From positions 1 to 64,000 of the forward strand of contig CAIZPP010000325.1 of assembly GCA_903934875.1 (NCBI GenBank): a DNA stretch of 64,000 nt, in the 5' to 3' direction. The position numbers were made by a program, and so were the translations under genes. A model generated the notes under the pieces. That model saw only the letters and a list, made by a program, of their open reading frames with translations. It had not been told where the DNA came from and ran no database searches. Positions 29,183 to 39,001 of this stretch are shown here, piece by piece. The DNA comes from an uncultured Methylococcaceae bacterium. Its GTDB lineage: Bacteria > Pseudomonadota > Gammaproteobacteria > Methylococcales > Methylococcaceae. How positions within the stretch are numbered: the stretch's first letter is position 1; the number at the start of each line of letters is the position of its first letter.

Positions 29183-29431
29183 AAAATCAAATCGGGTCTC
29201 CTTGCGATGTATTAACACATGGGCCATCCATTAGGAATATGTTACAGAAAAACCCAGAACGCCGTCGTTCCAGCATGAACCGCCGGAACCTAGAGACCAT
29301 GTATGGAGCGGCTTTGAGCATCCCTGCTATCTGGATTCAGGCGGTCCATACCGAAATTGGAATAACTGAAGAATCTTCCTAATCAGGTACATTTATAACA
29401 ATGGTATAAGAAGCATGGGAAAATCTTTATG

Positions 29432-29553
29432 TACAGCGTTTTTATCTTAAACATATACCTAAAACAGACATTCCATTAACCCTTCAGGTTAACTGAATAA
29501 CCTGCGCTTACATATCCACTATCAAGTAACTTTTTGATGTTGAAAACGCTGTA
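29432..29553. mobile_element. Family A element forming the znuD leader
   Basis: 122 bp from TACAGCGTTTTTATCTTAAA to GATGTTGAAAACGCTGTA; its last A is the first base of the receptor start codon. An inner inverted repeat (CAGGTTAACTG) is present. No Shine-Dalgarno sequence is apparent in the arm. Confidence 0.8.
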
Positions 29554-31616
29554 TGCAGCATAGATTCACCCTATTGCTGGTTTCCACCAGTGCGCTGGCA
29601 ATGCCCACCCACGCCGACGAGCAGCCAGTGACGGAACTGGAAACCGTGGTTGTCACCGCGCCCTTGCAGGAGAAACCCTCTGCAACCTCAGTTCCGGTGG
29701 ATGTTCTGACTGGCGATGAACTGCGCCTGAAAGTCGGAGACACCATCGGCGATACGCTGAAAAACGAACCGGGTGTCACCAACCAGTCGTTTGGTCCCGG
29801 TGTTGGCACGCCAGTCATCCGTGGGCAAAGCGGTCCGCGAGTGCGTGTGTTGAGCAATGGTGTTGGCGGCAACGACGTGTCGCAACTTAGCCCGGATCAC
29901 GCCTCCAGCGTGGAGCCTATTCTGGCGGATCGCATTGAAGTGCTGCGCGGGCCGGCCTCGCTGCTGTATGGCAGCGGGGCCATCGGCGGGGTGGTCAACG
30001 TCCTCGACAACCGCATCCCGACCCGCCTCCCAGACAGGCTAATGGGCGGGGCGTTCGAGCAGCGTTTCAACTCGGTGGATGACGAATCGACCACGATGCT
30101 GAAAATAGAGGGTGGCCAAGACCACTTCGCCTATCATTTCGACGGTTTCAATCGCGTCAGCGACAACCTCGGCATCGGTGGACAGGCCATAGACCAACAA
30201 GCCGCGCTGGCAACCAATCCGACTCTCGCTGTGCCGTTGCAGAATTCCTATGGCGTGATCCCCAACACTTATACCCATGCCGTCAGCGGTACGGCTGGCA
30301 TGTCTTTGGTCGGTGATGCGGGTTTTGCGGGCGTGTCGATCAACAATTTGGAAAACAACTATGGCGTGCCCCCAGACGGCAGCGGCGGACCCAATGTCCG
30401 CATTGACCTCCATCAAACCCGCTACGATTTCAAAAGCGAACTGAATAAACCCCTCCCGTTTGTCGAAACACTGCGTATGCGCTTGGGCTATACCGACTAT
30501 CAACACACAGAACTGGATGGCGGCCTGCCGGGGACGGCGTTCAGCAAGCAAAGCTACGAAGGCCGAGTGGAGCTTGTCCACCAAGCGCTTGGGCCGTTTA
30601 AGGGTTCTGTCGGCTTCCAGTCGATTAACAGCGATTTTGCGGCCTTCGATTTCACCGGCGCGAAAACCATCGTCCCCACCTCCCAAATAGATAGCTACGG
30701 CGTGTTTGCGGTGGAATCGTTCGACTATGGACCGGTCGGTTTCCAATTGGGCGCACGGGTGGAACAGAGTTCCATCGCTCCGCAAGGCTGGTCCACTTTC
30801 AACTATACCCCGGTCAGCGCCTCGGCTGCGGGCTTGTGGAAAATTAACGGCAGCAATGACCTCAGCCTGGGCTTGACCCGTTCGCAACGCGCACCGCAAG
30901 TGCAGGAGTTGTTGTCCCACGGTTTCCACGATGCCACCCATAGTTACGAACTGGGCGACGCCTCGCTGGATATGGAAACCTCTTACAATTTGGATTTTGG
31001 TTACAAGTTCAAAGCGGACTGGGTTAAGGCCGAGGTCAACCTGTTCCACAACTGGGTCAACAATTACATCTACCAGCAACGCACCGGCCAGTTTGTCTTT
31101 CAAGACCCCGCATCGGGCAATGCCCTGCCTTGCGGTACCCACTCAGACTGCTCACCCGTGGTGCAGACCAGCCAGGCTGATGCGACGTTCAAGGGATACG
31201 AAGCCAAGCTAATATTCAACCTGATGGAAAACCACTATGGACTAGTCGATCTCACCCTGTTCAGCGATTACACCCGTGGGGAATTCGTCAGCGGCGGCGA
31301 TGTGCCGCGTATGCCACCGCTACGTTATGGATTGGAACTGGATTACACCAAGGCGGAATGGTCGGGCAATCTGCGCCTGACACGGGCGCAAGCACAAAAC
31401 AATCCCGGTGCCGACGATACGCCCACGCCCGGCTATGTGCTGCTCAACATCGGCACGGAATATCAAGTCAAGGACTTCCACGAGGTAAGCCTGCTGCTAT
31501 TCGCCAAGGGCAACAACCTGTTCAACGAGAATATCCGCAACTCGACCTCTTACCTGCGCAATTGGGCACCGGAACCGGGGCGGGGTGCGCAAATTGGGAT
31601 TCGGATGAGTTATTGA
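29553..31616 (+). CDS. znuD: TonB-dependent receptor, ZnuD-like
   Basis: 687 residues. A short signal peptide (LLLVSTSALAMPTHA), a plug domain with VLRGPASLLYGSGAIGGVVNVLDNR, and a 22-strand barrel ending in aromatic residues (IGIRMSY). A cysteine pair (ALPCGTHSDCSP) sits in an extracellular loop. The plug start (TSVPVDVLTGDELR, RGQSGPRVRVLSNGVGGNDVS) resembles ZnuD zinc receptors, and zur lies just upstream. The metal specificity is an inference. Confidence 0.82.
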   Translation: MQHRFTLLLVSTSALAMPTHADEQPVTELETVVVTAPLQEKPSATSVPVDVLTGDELRLKVGDTIGDTLKNEPGVTNQSFGPGVGTPVIRGQSGPRVRVLSNGVGGNDVSQLSPDHASSVEPILADRIEVLRGPASLLYGSGAIGGVVNVLDNRIPTRLPDRLMGGAFEQRFNSVDDESTTMLKIEGGQDHFAYHFDGFNRVSDNLGIGGQAIDQQAALATNPTLAVPLQNSYGVIPNTYTHAVSGTAGMSLVGDAGFAGVSINNLENNYGVPPDGSGGPNVRIDLHQTRYDFKSELNKPLPFVETLRMRLGYTDYQHTELDGGLPGTAFSKQSYEGRVELVHQALGPFKGSVGFQSINSDFAAFDFTGAKTIVPTSQIDSYGVFAVESFDYGPVGFQLGARVEQSSIAPQGWSTFNYTPVSASAAGLWKINGSNDLSLGLTRSQRAPQVQELLSHGFHDATHSYELGDASLDMETSYNLDFGYKFKADWVKAEVNLFHNWVNNYIYQQRTGQFVFQDPASGNALPCGTHSDCSPVVQTSQADATFKGYEAKLIFNLMENHYGLVDLTLFSDYTRGEFVSGGDVPRMPPLRYGLELDYTKAEWSGNLRLTRAQAQNNPGADDTPTPGYVLLNIGTEYQVKDFHEVSLLLFAKGNNLFNENIRNSTSYLRNWAPEPGRGAQIGIRMSY

Positions 31617-31617
31617 A

Positions 31618-31652
31618 TACAGCGTTTTCAACATCAAAGGATTACTTGATAA
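31618..31652. repeat. Family A left arm after znuD
   Basis: TACAGCGTTTTCAACATCAA plus GGATTACTTGATAA begins 2 bases after the receptor stop. No right arm was found downstream. With the element at 29432 it brackets znuD. Confidence 0.65.
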
Positions 31653-31951
31653 TAAAAGCCCAACTTGATGCCTTAATGGGAGTCCAACTAAAAAGTGATA
31701 ACATTCATGAGTTCATCAACTATATTGGTCATAGTATATTTGTTTGTTGTCAAAAATACGGTTCTTTGGGAACTTGAATGGAAAGCGGTCTTGGTGAACT
31801 AGCTGCACACTTTGAAAACAACGGCATGCTTGTAGGCTGTCACTGGTCACCATGCAAATTCCCAAAGAACCAAAAATACGTTTAAAATATACAATACCTT
31901 CGCCAATGTCGTGAGAGACCTCCAATTAAGGCAAAGAACCGCCGATATAAA

Positions 31952-32004
31952 GGCCAAGCTGGTGCTTGGCGTTCCCATTGGGAGCGCCAAGCACCAGCTT
32001 GGCG
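31952..32004. repeat. Strong hairpin repeat in a 410-bp gene-free stretch
   Basis: GCCAAGCTGGTGCTTGGCG pairs with CGCCAAGCACCAGCTTGGC. The right half recurs at 45237-45258. In the same gap, GGTTCTTTGGGAA (31760s) faces TTCCCAAAGAACC (31858s). No gene is seen from 31617 to 32027. Confidence 0.6.
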
Positions 32005-32027
32005 AAGGTATTGAATATAAACAAAGA

Positions 32028-32465
32028 TTAATTTTGGGGCAAAAACTCCACATCCAAAACCTCCTGCAAAGCATAAGGTGGCTCGATAGGAAAAGCCGCC
32101 TCGTCAAAACTAGTCTCATCCGCTGCCAATACACGTGCTTTTTGGTACGCCTTGGCAAATATCCCTTCCAGTTCGCTCTTCAAACCCGGATTGTCGGCGA
32201 GTAATTCGTTGATGTCGATGCGTTGAATCTTGATGGTGCGCCGCCAGCTATTGCCGCGCCGTTCGGGTTGGTATTGCCATTTCAGCAAATGCGCCAACAA
32301 CACCGCCAGCCGATTGCCTAATTCCCGGCGCTCTCTTGCCCCCATGCTTTCCAGTTCCTCGATCAGATATTCGGCATCAAGTTCATTGAACCGGCCCTCT
32401 CGCAGCAAATCGGCTTGCTGCTGAGTCCAAGAGTAAAAATCCCGCTCATGCAATTGGGCATTCAT
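32028..32465 (-). CDS. DUF29 family protein
   Basis: 145 residues. DUF29 hallmarks: DFYSWTQQQADLLREGRF at the N-terminus, AEYLIEELESMGARERRELGNR, HLLKWQYQPERRGNSW, and a C-terminal aromatic/acidic PYALQEVLDVEFLP. Function unknown; the family is common in accessory DNA. Two other members are at 34562 and 61875. It lies 11 bases after trpG. Confidence 0.85.
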   Translation of the reverse strand: MNAQLHERDFYSWTQQQADLLREGRFNELDAEYLIEELESMGARERRELGNRLAVLLAHLLKWQYQPERRGNSWRRTIKIQRIDINELLADNPGLKSELEGIFAKAYQKARVLAADETSFDEAAFPIEPPYALQEVLDVEFLPQN

Positions 32466-32476
32466 GGGTTCATTTG

Positions 32477-33064
32477 CTACCGTATTAAGAAATTCGCCAG
32501 CAACTCACGCCCCTGTTCGGTCAATATGGATTCGGGATGGAATTGCACACCTTCAATATTCAAAGTTTTATGCCTGACCCCCATGATTTCATCCACACCG
32601 CCCGCTTCGTCCGCTGTCCATGCGGTGACTTCCAAGCAATCCGGCAGGCTGGATTGCTCGATGACCAAGGAATGGTAGCGGGTGGCTTGCAAGGGATTTT
32701 TCAAGCCCTTGAACACCCCGACATCCTGGTGATGCACCAGCGAAGTCTTACCATGCATAATGGCTTTGGCATGGATGACCTTGCCGCCAAAAGCATGGCC
32801 TATGCTTTGGTGGCCCAAGCACACGCCCAAGATGGGGTAGCGGCCTTGATAGCGCAGAATCGCAGGCACTGAAATGCCCGCTTCCTTGGGGGTGCAGGGA
32901 CCGGGAGAGATGACGATCTTGTCTGGGTTAATGGCCTCAATGTCTTCAACGGTGATTTGGTCGTTGCGCACCACCTCCACCTCCGCACCCAATTCGGCAA
33001 AATACTGCACCAAGTTGTAGGTGAAGGAGTCGTAATTGTCGATCATCAAAATGCGGGTGCTCAC
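32477..33064 (-). CDS. trpG: Anthranilate synthase glutamine amidotransferase
   Basis: 195 residues, class I amidotransferase: nucleophile elbow [15 protein letters not shown] and [13 protein letters not shown] with His/Glu. It provides ammonia to TrpE and may double as PabA. It starts with GTG overlapping the trpE stop (GTGA). Confidence 0.95.
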   Translation of the reverse strand: MSTRILMIDNYDSFTYNLVQYFAELGAEVEVVRNDQITVEDIEAINPDKIVISPGPCTPKEAGISVPAILRYQGRYPILGVCLGHQSIGHAFGGKVIHAKAIMHGKTSLVHHQDVGVFKGLKNPLQATRYHSLVIEQSSLPDCLEVTAWTADEAGGVDEIMGVRHKTLNIEGVQFHPESILTEQGRELLANFLIR

Positions 33065-34548
33065 AGGCTTTCTCCCCTTTCAAGTCCGGCTTCTGCCAAC
33101 GCGACGGCACGGAACACGGCGCGGCCTTTGTTCATGGTTTCCTCCCATTCATTGAGGGGGATGGAGTCGTGGACGATGCCCGCCCCGGCTTGGATGTGCA
33201 GGGTACCGTCTTTGATGACAGCCGTGCGGATCGCAATCGCGGTGTCCAAATTCCCCGACCAGCCGATATAACCCACCGCACCGGAGTAGACGCCACGCTT
33301 GACCGGCTCCAACTCGGCGATGATTTCCATGGCGCGAATCTTCGGCGCACCGCTGACCGTGCCCGCCGGGAAAGTGGCGGCCAGCACGTCAAAGGCATTC
33401 AAGCCAGCTTTCAATTTGGCGTTGACATTGGAGACGATGTGCATGACATGGGAGTAGCGCTCGACTATCATCTGGTCGGTGACGCGTACTGTGCCGGTTT
33501 CCGCAACCCGGCCGGCATCGTTGCGGCCTAGGTCAATCAGCATCAAATGCTCGGCAAGCTCTTTCGGGTCGGCTAGCAAGTCTTGCTCCAGTTCCAAGTC
33601 CTCTTCCGCCGTCTTGCCGCGCTTGCGGGTGCCGGCGATGGGTCGGACGGTGACGGTGCCGTCTTCCAGCCGCACCAGAATCTCCGGCGAGGAACCGACG
33701 ATATGGAAGTCATCCAGATTCAGATTGTACATATAAGGAGAGGGATTCAAACAACGCAAAGCGCGGTACAAATCCAACGGTGCGGCGGTGTAGGGGATGG
33801 ACAGTCGCTGTGACAGTACCACTTGCATGGTATCACCCTCGACAATGTAGTCTTTGACTTTACGCACGGCATTTTCAAAACCCGCTTGGGTGAAGCCGGA
33901 AACGAAATCAGACTCTTTAACCTGCGTCGGCGTTCTATCTGGTCTTGGTGGCAAAGTTTTACTGCGCAGCGTCTCCACCAAGCTGTCCAGCTTGACCAAG
34001 GCGTTGGCATAGGCGGAGGCTTCGGCGGGGTTGGCATGGGTTATAATCAGCAGTTTGCCGTTGAGATTGTCAAACACCAACACATCCTCCGAAACCATCA
34101 GCACAATGTCCGGGTTGCCGATGGGGTCAGGCTTGTCGGTCTTCAGGCGCGGCTCAATGTAGGCCATAGTTTCGTAGCCAAAATACCCGACTAAGCCGCC
34201 GGTGAAGCGCGGGAACCCTGAAATTTCCGGGGTGTTGAATTGCGCGGAAAAATCTTCTATCCAACGCAGCGGATTTTCCACACTTAACGTCTCTTGGACT
34301 GTCCCGTCTTGTTCGATGGTGATGGTTTGTCCGTGGATTTTTACCACGGTACGGCAGGGCAGGCCAATGATGGAGTACCGGCCCCATTTCTCCCCGCCCT
34401 GCACCGATTCAAACAAATAGGTGTAGGGTGCGTCGGCCAGCTTGAGGTAGGCGCTTAAGGGCGTGTCCAAGTCGGCCAGCACTTGCCGGGCGATAGGGAT
34501 ACGGTTGTAGCCTTGTTGGGCGTAATTGTCGAATTGTTCGGGAGTCAT
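33061..34548 (-). CDS. trpE: Anthranilate synthase component I
   Basis: 495 residues. Chorismate-binding core with [38 protein letters not shown] and TFPAGTVSG. The N-terminal half has the tryptophan feedback site (LLESVQGG-like: [16 protein letters not shown]). First step of tryptophan synthesis. Co-translated with trpG, separate from trpFBA at 43 kb. Confidence 0.96.
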   Translation of the reverse strand: MTPEQFDNYAQQGYNRIPIARQVLADLDTPLSAYLKLADAPYTYLFESVQGGEKWGRYSIIGLPCRTVVKIHGQTITIEQDGTVQETLSVENPLRWIEDFSAQFNTPEISGFPRFTGGLVGYFGYETMAYIEPRLKTDKPDPIGNPDIVLMVSEDVLVFDNLNGKLLIITHANPAEASAYANALVKLDSLVETLRSKTLPPRPDRTPTQVKESDFVSGFTQAGFENAVRKVKDYIVEGDTMQVVLSQRLSIPYTAAPLDLYRALRCLNPSPYMYNLNLDDFHIVGSSPEILVRLEDGTVTVRPIAGTRKRGKTAEEDLELEQDLLADPKELAEHLMLIDLGRNDAGRVAETGTVRVTDQMIVERYSHVMHIVSNVNAKLKAGLNAFDVLAATFPAGTVSGAPKIRAMEIIAELEPVKRGVYSGAVGYIGWSGNLDTAIAIRTAVIKDGTLHIQAGAGIVHDSIPLNEWEETMNKGRAVFRAVALAEAGLERGESL

Positions 34549-34561
34549 TTTTTGTCTGGCA

Positions 34562-35023
34562 CTAACTAACTATTTTGGCATTTTCTGGGAAATAATCTGA
34601 ATTAAGCACCTGCTCTAACAAATAGGGGCATTCGGCAGGAATAAGCACCTTTTCACCATAAGCCTCGAAAGACTTACCGGCGGCGCGACGTGCCTGTTCC
34701 CACGCTTTGTTAAAAAGCTCATCCGAATAATGTTTAAGACTCGGTGTCGCGTCAATTCGCGTTTGAGCCTGATCGCGGAATTCAATCACTTCCTCAATCC
34801 ACTTGGGTCTCGGATCAATAGCGGGTGACAATTCAAGCTTAAGCAAATGAACGATGATATTTCTGAATAATGATTGTAGGGCAACTTTTTGTTCTTTCCC
34901 CATATCTTCAATTTCCCCCAAAATATTTTCAAAGTCCATCTCTGCAATATTGCCCGAGCGAAATAAAGCCGACTGTTCTTCAGCCCAACGTAAGAAATCT
35001 TGTTGATAGGTTGGTGAATTCAT
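34562..35023 (-). CDS. DUF29 family protein
   Basis: 153 residues, with [55 protein letters not shown] and a C-terminal [16 protein letters not shown]. More diverged from the other two DUF29 copies than they are from each other. It lies 13 bases upstream of trpE on the same strand. Confidence 0.82.
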   Translation of the reverse strand: MNSPTYQQDFLRWAEEQSALFRSGNIAEMDFENILGEIEDMGKEQKVALQSLFRNIIVHLLKLELSPAIDPRPKWIEEVIEFRDQAQTRIDATPSLKHYSDELFNKAWEQARRAAGKSFEAYGEKVLIPAECPYLLEQVLNSDYFPENAKIVS

Positions 35024-35101
35024 GCAATCCCCTTATCGATCATAGTCTACACCGCGAGCAATTCACGCTCATACAACGCGGCAAATGGAATATCCCGTAT
35101 T

Positions 35102-35419
35102 TCAATACCCCTGAAACAAAAAATCCAACGCCGCATTAATAATGGCGTGGCTTTCCGCTAAAGAGGTCACGCGCTTTTTCAACAAGCGCAAGGGCACCCC
35201 AGCTAACTTGGGGGTTTCCAACATGCAAGCGATGCCTTCGATCTCGAAAATCGGAATCAGCCTTTCAGGCAGCGGTTCATCGGGAAAATGGTCTCGACGG
35301 CGCAAAGGCACGACGATGCGCGTTTCCAAGCCATACAACAAGTCGCTTTGCACATCCACCAAGTAGGGTACGGCGTTTGCGTATTGTCCGCTATTGCGGT
35401 ACACATCATAACGCGCCAA
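35102..35419 (-). CDS. ccdB: CcdB-like gyrase-poison toxin
   Basis: 105 residues from a TTG start: LARYDVYRNSGQYANAVPYLVDVQSDLL and a C-terminal INAALDFLFQGY match the CcdB family (gyrase A poison). The TTG at 35419 is supported by GGAGGAG about 8 bases upstream and by CcdB length (about 101). It overlaps the end of ccdA closely. No in-frame ATG lies near. Confidence 0.85.
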   Translation of the reverse strand: MARYDVYRNSGQYANAVPYLVDVQSDLLYGLETRIVVPLRRRDHFPDEPLPERLIPIFEIEGIACMLETPKLAGVPLRLLKKRVTSLAESHAIINAALDFLFQGY

Positions 35420-35420
35420 C

Positions 35421-35660
35421 TCAAAAACTCCTCCATTCCTCCAAGGGTAAGCCCTCTGTCTCCACCATCCGGTTGTAAGCACTGATGAATCTCGCGTTTT
35501 CTGCCTGCCATCGCCTTTCACGTTCGTGCCGCACCAAATCGCGCAAAAACTGGTCGCAGGCTTGGGAGATGTTGATGCCTAGTGTTTTAGCCTCGTTCAA
35601 CACATCGGCTGAGAGCGTGATATTGGTGGCTTTTTTGGGTTTGGCGATGGTCGGCGGCAT
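35421..35660 (-). CDS. ccdA: CcdA-like antitoxin
   Basis: 79 residues from MPPTIAKPKKATNIT. A ribbon-helix-helix N-terminus (NITLSADVLNEAKTLGINIS) and the CcdB-binding tail (ERRWQAENARFISAYNRM ... GLPLEEWRSF). It should repress its own operon. The family C repeat lies 80 bases upstream. Confidence 0.87.
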   Translation of the reverse strand: MPPTIAKPKKATNITLSADVLNEAKTLGINISQACDQFLRDLVRHERERRWQAENARFISAYNRMVETEGLPLEEWRSF

Positions 35661-35741
35661 GGTGTCATCCAATAAATCATGATGGGGTAATGCGTATAAT
35701 AAGCCAACATAAAATATATTGCCAGCCAGAAGGTTAAAAGT

Positions 35742-35825
35742 GGGTACGACTAAAAGTGATGCGGGAGTGCAAGGCCTGCCTTGCGAAGGCATCTAAAGGC
35801 AGGCAGGCCTTGCACTCCCAGTGTA
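35742..35825. repeat. Family C palindrome
   Basis: GACTAAAAGTGATGCGGGAG leads into GTGCAAGGCCTGCC and its inverted copy GGCAGGCCTTGCACTCCC, ending CAGTGTAAAC as in 28409-28535. Confidence 0.7.
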
Positions 35826-35901
35826 AACAAAGACCTCTGTTACCATAACCGGCGGATGTTGTTTAGGCGCTAGTCGCAAACCAGACATTACCTTCTGGTC
35901 C

Positions 35902-36048
35902 TCAGCCCAGCCAAGCGGTTATTGCTTCCTTGATGTTGACCAAGGCTTCTTCTTCGTCTTTGCCTTGGGAAACACAACCCGGCAATGCGGGGCATTCGGC
36001 CACAATCCAACCATCTTCGGCTAGTTCGAGTATTACATGGAATAACAT
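35902..36048 (-). CDS. Short HicB-like antitoxin, orphan
   Basis: 48 residues: MLFHVILELAEDGWIVAECP and ALPGCVSQGKDEEEALVNIK are the HicB partial RNase-H-fold core. It lacks the usual C-terminal DNA-binding domain, and no HicA gene lies beside it. The ATG at 36048 gives the normal family start. Confidence 0.7.
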   Translation of the reverse strand: MLFHVILELAEDGWIVAECPALPGCVSQGKDEEEALVNIKEAITAWLG

Positions 36049-36067
36049 AATCACCACTCTTGAACAA

Positions 36068-36352
36068 TTATTTAAGTTGCTTGGCTTTGCCCATTTCCTT
36101 GCCATCGACAATGAACAAGGTGTTGTCTTCGCTGGAAACCAAGCGCAACACCTCGTCGGCATCGTCGGAAACCTTGAGGGTGTCTTGGCAAGATTTCGAC
36201 AATTGGTCTTCGATATTGGTTTTAGTGTCGGTTAGTCCTTCTTTAGTGGAGTCGAAGGTTTTTTCCAAGCCTCTGCCTAACTTGGTGTCGCAACCAACTA
36301 ACCCTATGGCAGCCAGAAAGGCCAGAAGAAATAATATTGGCTGTCTTTTCAT
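36068..36352 (-). CDS. Small lipoprotein of unknown function
   Basis: 94 residues. Signal with lipobox LVGC (Cys21), then a helical acidic stretch (GLEKTFDSTKEGLTDTKTNI) and a short C-terminal domain. The remaining cysteine (SCQDTL) is unpaired. Family not recognised. Confidence 0.65.
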   Translation of the reverse strand: MKRQPILFLLAFLAAIGLVGCDTKLGRGLEKTFDSTKEGLTDTKTNIEDQLSKSCQDTLKVSDDADEVLRLVSSEDNTLFIVDGKEMGKAKQLK

Positions 36353-36385
36353 GAATTTGAACCCTCGACAACCAGCTTTTTAGCC

Positions 36386-36607
36386 TTAGATATCCCTTGG
36401 TACTTCCCGCCTAGCAAGGTCAAGCAACAGCCGCAAAGCCCGGTTAACCGATTCTGAACTTTTGAAGATTTTAGCGACATCTTCATCAAGCAACACTACG
36501 TTTGTCCCTTCCCGAAAGGATTGATAATGCTTGCCACGCACACCTTGCGAGAAATCATATTCAGGTTGCAAATCATCTTCTTGTTCTGGGCTAATGAGTT
36601 GACTCAT
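36386..36607 (-). CDS. brnA: BrnA-like antitoxin
   Basis: 73 residues, with DFSQGVRGKHYQSFREGTNV and a C-terminal ribbon-helix-helix (VVLLDEDVAKIFKSSESVNRALRLLL). Overlaps the brnT end by 17 bases, the usual brnTA order. Confidence 0.75.
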   Translation of the reverse strand: MSQLISPEQEDDLQPEYDFSQGVRGKHYQSFREGTNVVLLDEDVAKIFKSSESVNRALRLLLDLARREVPRDI

Positions 36608-36866
36608 AGTTCTTTCGCTCCTTAGTTGTTGCCACTCGGGCGCTGATTATTCGGATGCTGCCATTACGTTCAGTGTAAGATACAACCAAAAGCCAATGAA
36701 AAGAAGACAACCCAATGCTAAGAAACCTTTGCTCATATTGCGAATGTTCAGGATCGGCAATCGTAATTTCCAAAGGGTCACAGAACACACTCATGGATTC
36801 GCTAAAATCAACACCGTGCTTTTCAAAGTTGGATTTGGCCTTTTCCGTATTCCACTCAAAATGCAT
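36591..36866 (-). CDS. brnT: BrnT-like ribonuclease toxin
   Basis: 91 residues. BrnT pattern: FEWNTEKAKSNFEKHGVDF, ADPEHSQYEQRFLSIGLS, LLVVSYTERNGSIRIISARVATTKER. A RelE-like ribonuclease that stops translation and is neutralised by BrnA. Confidence 0.87.
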   Translation of the reverse strand: MHFEWNTEKAKSNFEKHGVDFSESMSVFCDPLEITIADPEHSQYEQRFLSIGLSSFHWLLVVSYTERNGSIRIISARVATTKERKNYESTH

Positions 36867-36937
36867 GACTTCATCCTTAGTGATGCTGTTTAATCTAGGA
36901 TTTCTGGCATCCGCGCCCAGCGCGGGTGCCAGAAATC

Positions 36938-38443
36938 CTAAGCATTATGCAACTCCAACATCATGCTGCTGTCATCACGCGCCGCCTTGGCCTCGTCGGA
37001 GCGCTGTGCGCCGATCAGGTCGAGGTAATCCTGGTTGATGTCCCCGGTGACGTATTCGTTGTTAAAACAAGAGGTGTCGAACAGGGTCACATTGGGATTG
37101 CCTTTTTGCACAGCGTCGATCAAGTCCGGCAAATCTTGGTAGATCAGCCAATCGCAACCTAATTCTGCTTGGATTTGCTCTTCACTGCGACCATGCGCAA
37201 TGAGTTCCTCCGCCGCCGGCATGTCGATGCCGTAGACATTGGGGTAACGCACCGGCGGCGAGGCCGAGGCGAAGTAGACCTGGTTCGCACCGGCATCACG
37301 GGCCATTTGGATGATCTGCATCGAGGTGGTGCCACGCACGATGGAGTCGTCAACCAGCAGCACATTTTTACCCATGAATTCAAGGTCGATGGCATTAAGC
37401 TTCTGGCGTACCGATTTTTCGCGCAACTGCTGGCCGGGCATGATGAAGGTGCGGCCTATGTAACGGTTTTTGATAAAACCTTCGCGGTATTTGACACCGA
37501 TGCGGGTGGCCAGTTGCAAAGCCGCCGTGCGGCTGGTGTCGGGTATGGGGATGACCACGTCAATGGCATGCTCGGGGCGTTCGCGCAGGATTTTGTCGGC
37601 CAGCTTGTCGCCCATGCGCATCCGTGCCTTGTAAACGGAAATATCGTCGATTTTCGAGTCAGGCCGGGCAAAATAGACAAACTCAAAAATGCAAGGTGAG
37701 TAAACCGGGTTTTTTGCGCATTGCTTGGCATGCAGCATGCCGTTTTTCTCAATGACTATGGCTTCGCCGGGCAAAATGTCGCGGACCAGCTTGAAGCCAA
37801 GCACATCCAGTGCCACGCTTTCCGATGCGACCATATAGTCCAGCCCGTTTTCCGTCATCCGTTCTCCGTAAACCAAAGGCCGGATGCCGTAGGGGTCGCG
37901 GAAGGCAATGATACCGAAGCCAGTGACCATCGCCACCACCGCATAAGCCCCGCGGCAGCGGCGGTGCACGGCGGCGACCGCCTTGAACACATCTTCGGCG
38001 TCAATCCTCAACTTGCCAATTTCTTGCAATTCGTGGGCGAAGACATTGAGCAGAACCTCTGAATCCGAATCAGTGTTGATATGGCGCTGATCCTCCACAA
38101 ACAAATCATGCTTGAGCGCCAGCGCATTGGTGAGGTTGCCATTATGAGCCAGCGCAATGCCGTAAGGGGAGTTGACATAAAACGGCTGCGCCTCGGCTGA
38201 ACTGGTGCAGCCGGCGGTGGGATAGCGCACATGGGCGATGCCCATGTTGCCGGTCAGGTTGCGCATATGGCGGGTATGGAAAACGTCACGCACCAGACCG
38301 CTATCTTTGCGCATATGGAAACGGTCGCCCTTGCAGGTTACGATACCTGCCGCATCCTGCCCCCGATGTTGCAACACCGTCAGCGCCTCATAGAGCTCCT
38401 GGTTGACGTTTTCGTTGGAAACGATTCCAGCAATGCCACACAT
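36938..38443 (-). CDS. purF: Amidophosphoribosyltransferase
   Basis: 501 residues. The N-terminal nucleophile Cys2 (MCGIAGIV) starts the glutaminase half, with [11 protein letters not shown] and VRYPTAG. The PRTase half has [18 protein letters not shown]. First committed step of purine synthesis. Last gene of the trpF-to-purF operon. Confidence 0.97.
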   Translation of the reverse strand: MCGIAGIVSNENVNQELYEALTVLQHRGQDAAGIVTCKGDRFHMRKDSGLVRDVFHTRHMRNLTGNMGIAHVRYPTAGCTSSAEAQPFYVNSPYGIALAHNGNLTNALALKHDLFVEDQRHINTDSDSEVLLNVFAHELQEIGKLRIDAEDVFKAVAAVHRRCRGAYAVVAMVTGFGIIAFRDPYGIRPLVYGERMTENGLDYMVASESVALDVLGFKLVRDILPGEAIVIEKNGMLHAKQCAKNPVYSPCIFEFVYFARPDSKIDDISVYKARMRMGDKLADKILRERPEHAIDVVIPIPDTSRTAALQLATRIGVKYREGFIKNRYIGRTFIMPGQQLREKSVRQKLNAIDLEFMGKNVLLVDDSIVRGTTSMQIIQMARDAGANQVYFASASPPVRYPNVYGIDMPAAEELIAHGRSEEQIQAELGCDWLIYQDLPDLIDAVQKGNPNVTLFDTSCFNNEYVTGDINQDYLDLIGAQRSDEAKAARDDSSMMLELHNA

Positions 38444-38449
38444 AACGCT

Positions 38450-38980
38450 TTACCTTTTAAAAATTGACTCTGGGAATTTGACTTGGGCGAGAAGACCGGA
38501 TGGAATCTGGGTCCGCAGCCATAAAGCCAGAGATTGGAAAGGAGGAATCAATTTGGACTGCTTCCACTCCGGTTCGGCCGGGAGTGAAGTCACGCCCGCC
38601 AAAAGCACCAGCACCGCGACAATCAACACGCCCCGTGCCACGCCAAACAGCAATCCGGCCAAACGGTCAGTGCCTCCCAAACCGGTGAAGGCTACCAGCT
38701 TTCCAACTAGGAAAACCAGCATGCCGCCTAGCAATAGAACAGCAATGAAAATAATAAGGAACGACACCACCACGCGAGCCTGCTCTATGGGTATCGCATG
38801 TTCCAGGTAGACAGAAACCCTATGATTGTAGAGTAACCCTAAGGAAACCGCCGTTAGCCAGATGACGAGTGAAAACATTTCCCGGATTAGCCCGCGGATT
38901 AGGCCAATCAGGGCGGATAGTGCAATCAGGCCGATGATGCAGTAATCCACCCAAAAAAAGTCGGTGAATGCGGCTTTCAT
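38450..38980 (-). CDS. cvpA: CvpA family membrane protein
   Basis: 176 residues, four spans, with a typical start (WVDYCIIGLIALSALIGLIRGLIREMFSL). Linked to colicin V production and envelope homeostasis. Six bases from purF. Confidence 0.92.
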   Translation of the reverse strand: MKAAFTDFFWVDYCIIGLIALSALIGLIRGLIREMFSLVIWLTAVSLGLLYNHRVSVYLEHAIPIEQARVVVSFLIIFIAVLLLGGMLVFLVGKLVAFTGLGGTDRLAGLLFGVARGVLIVAVLVLLAGVTSLPAEPEWKQSKLIPPFQSLALWLRTQIPSGLLAQVKFPESIFKR

Positions 38981-39001
38981 GTTGCTGAATGGACTCCAAA
39001 C

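Noticed and set aside
30039-31142. A 367-codon open frame opposite znuD
   Set aside because: The barrel gene on the other strand is clear; this frame has no motif or ribosome site.
28409-35825. CRISPR-like array
   Set aside because: The repeats are palindromic, far apart and not regularly spaced; no cas genes.
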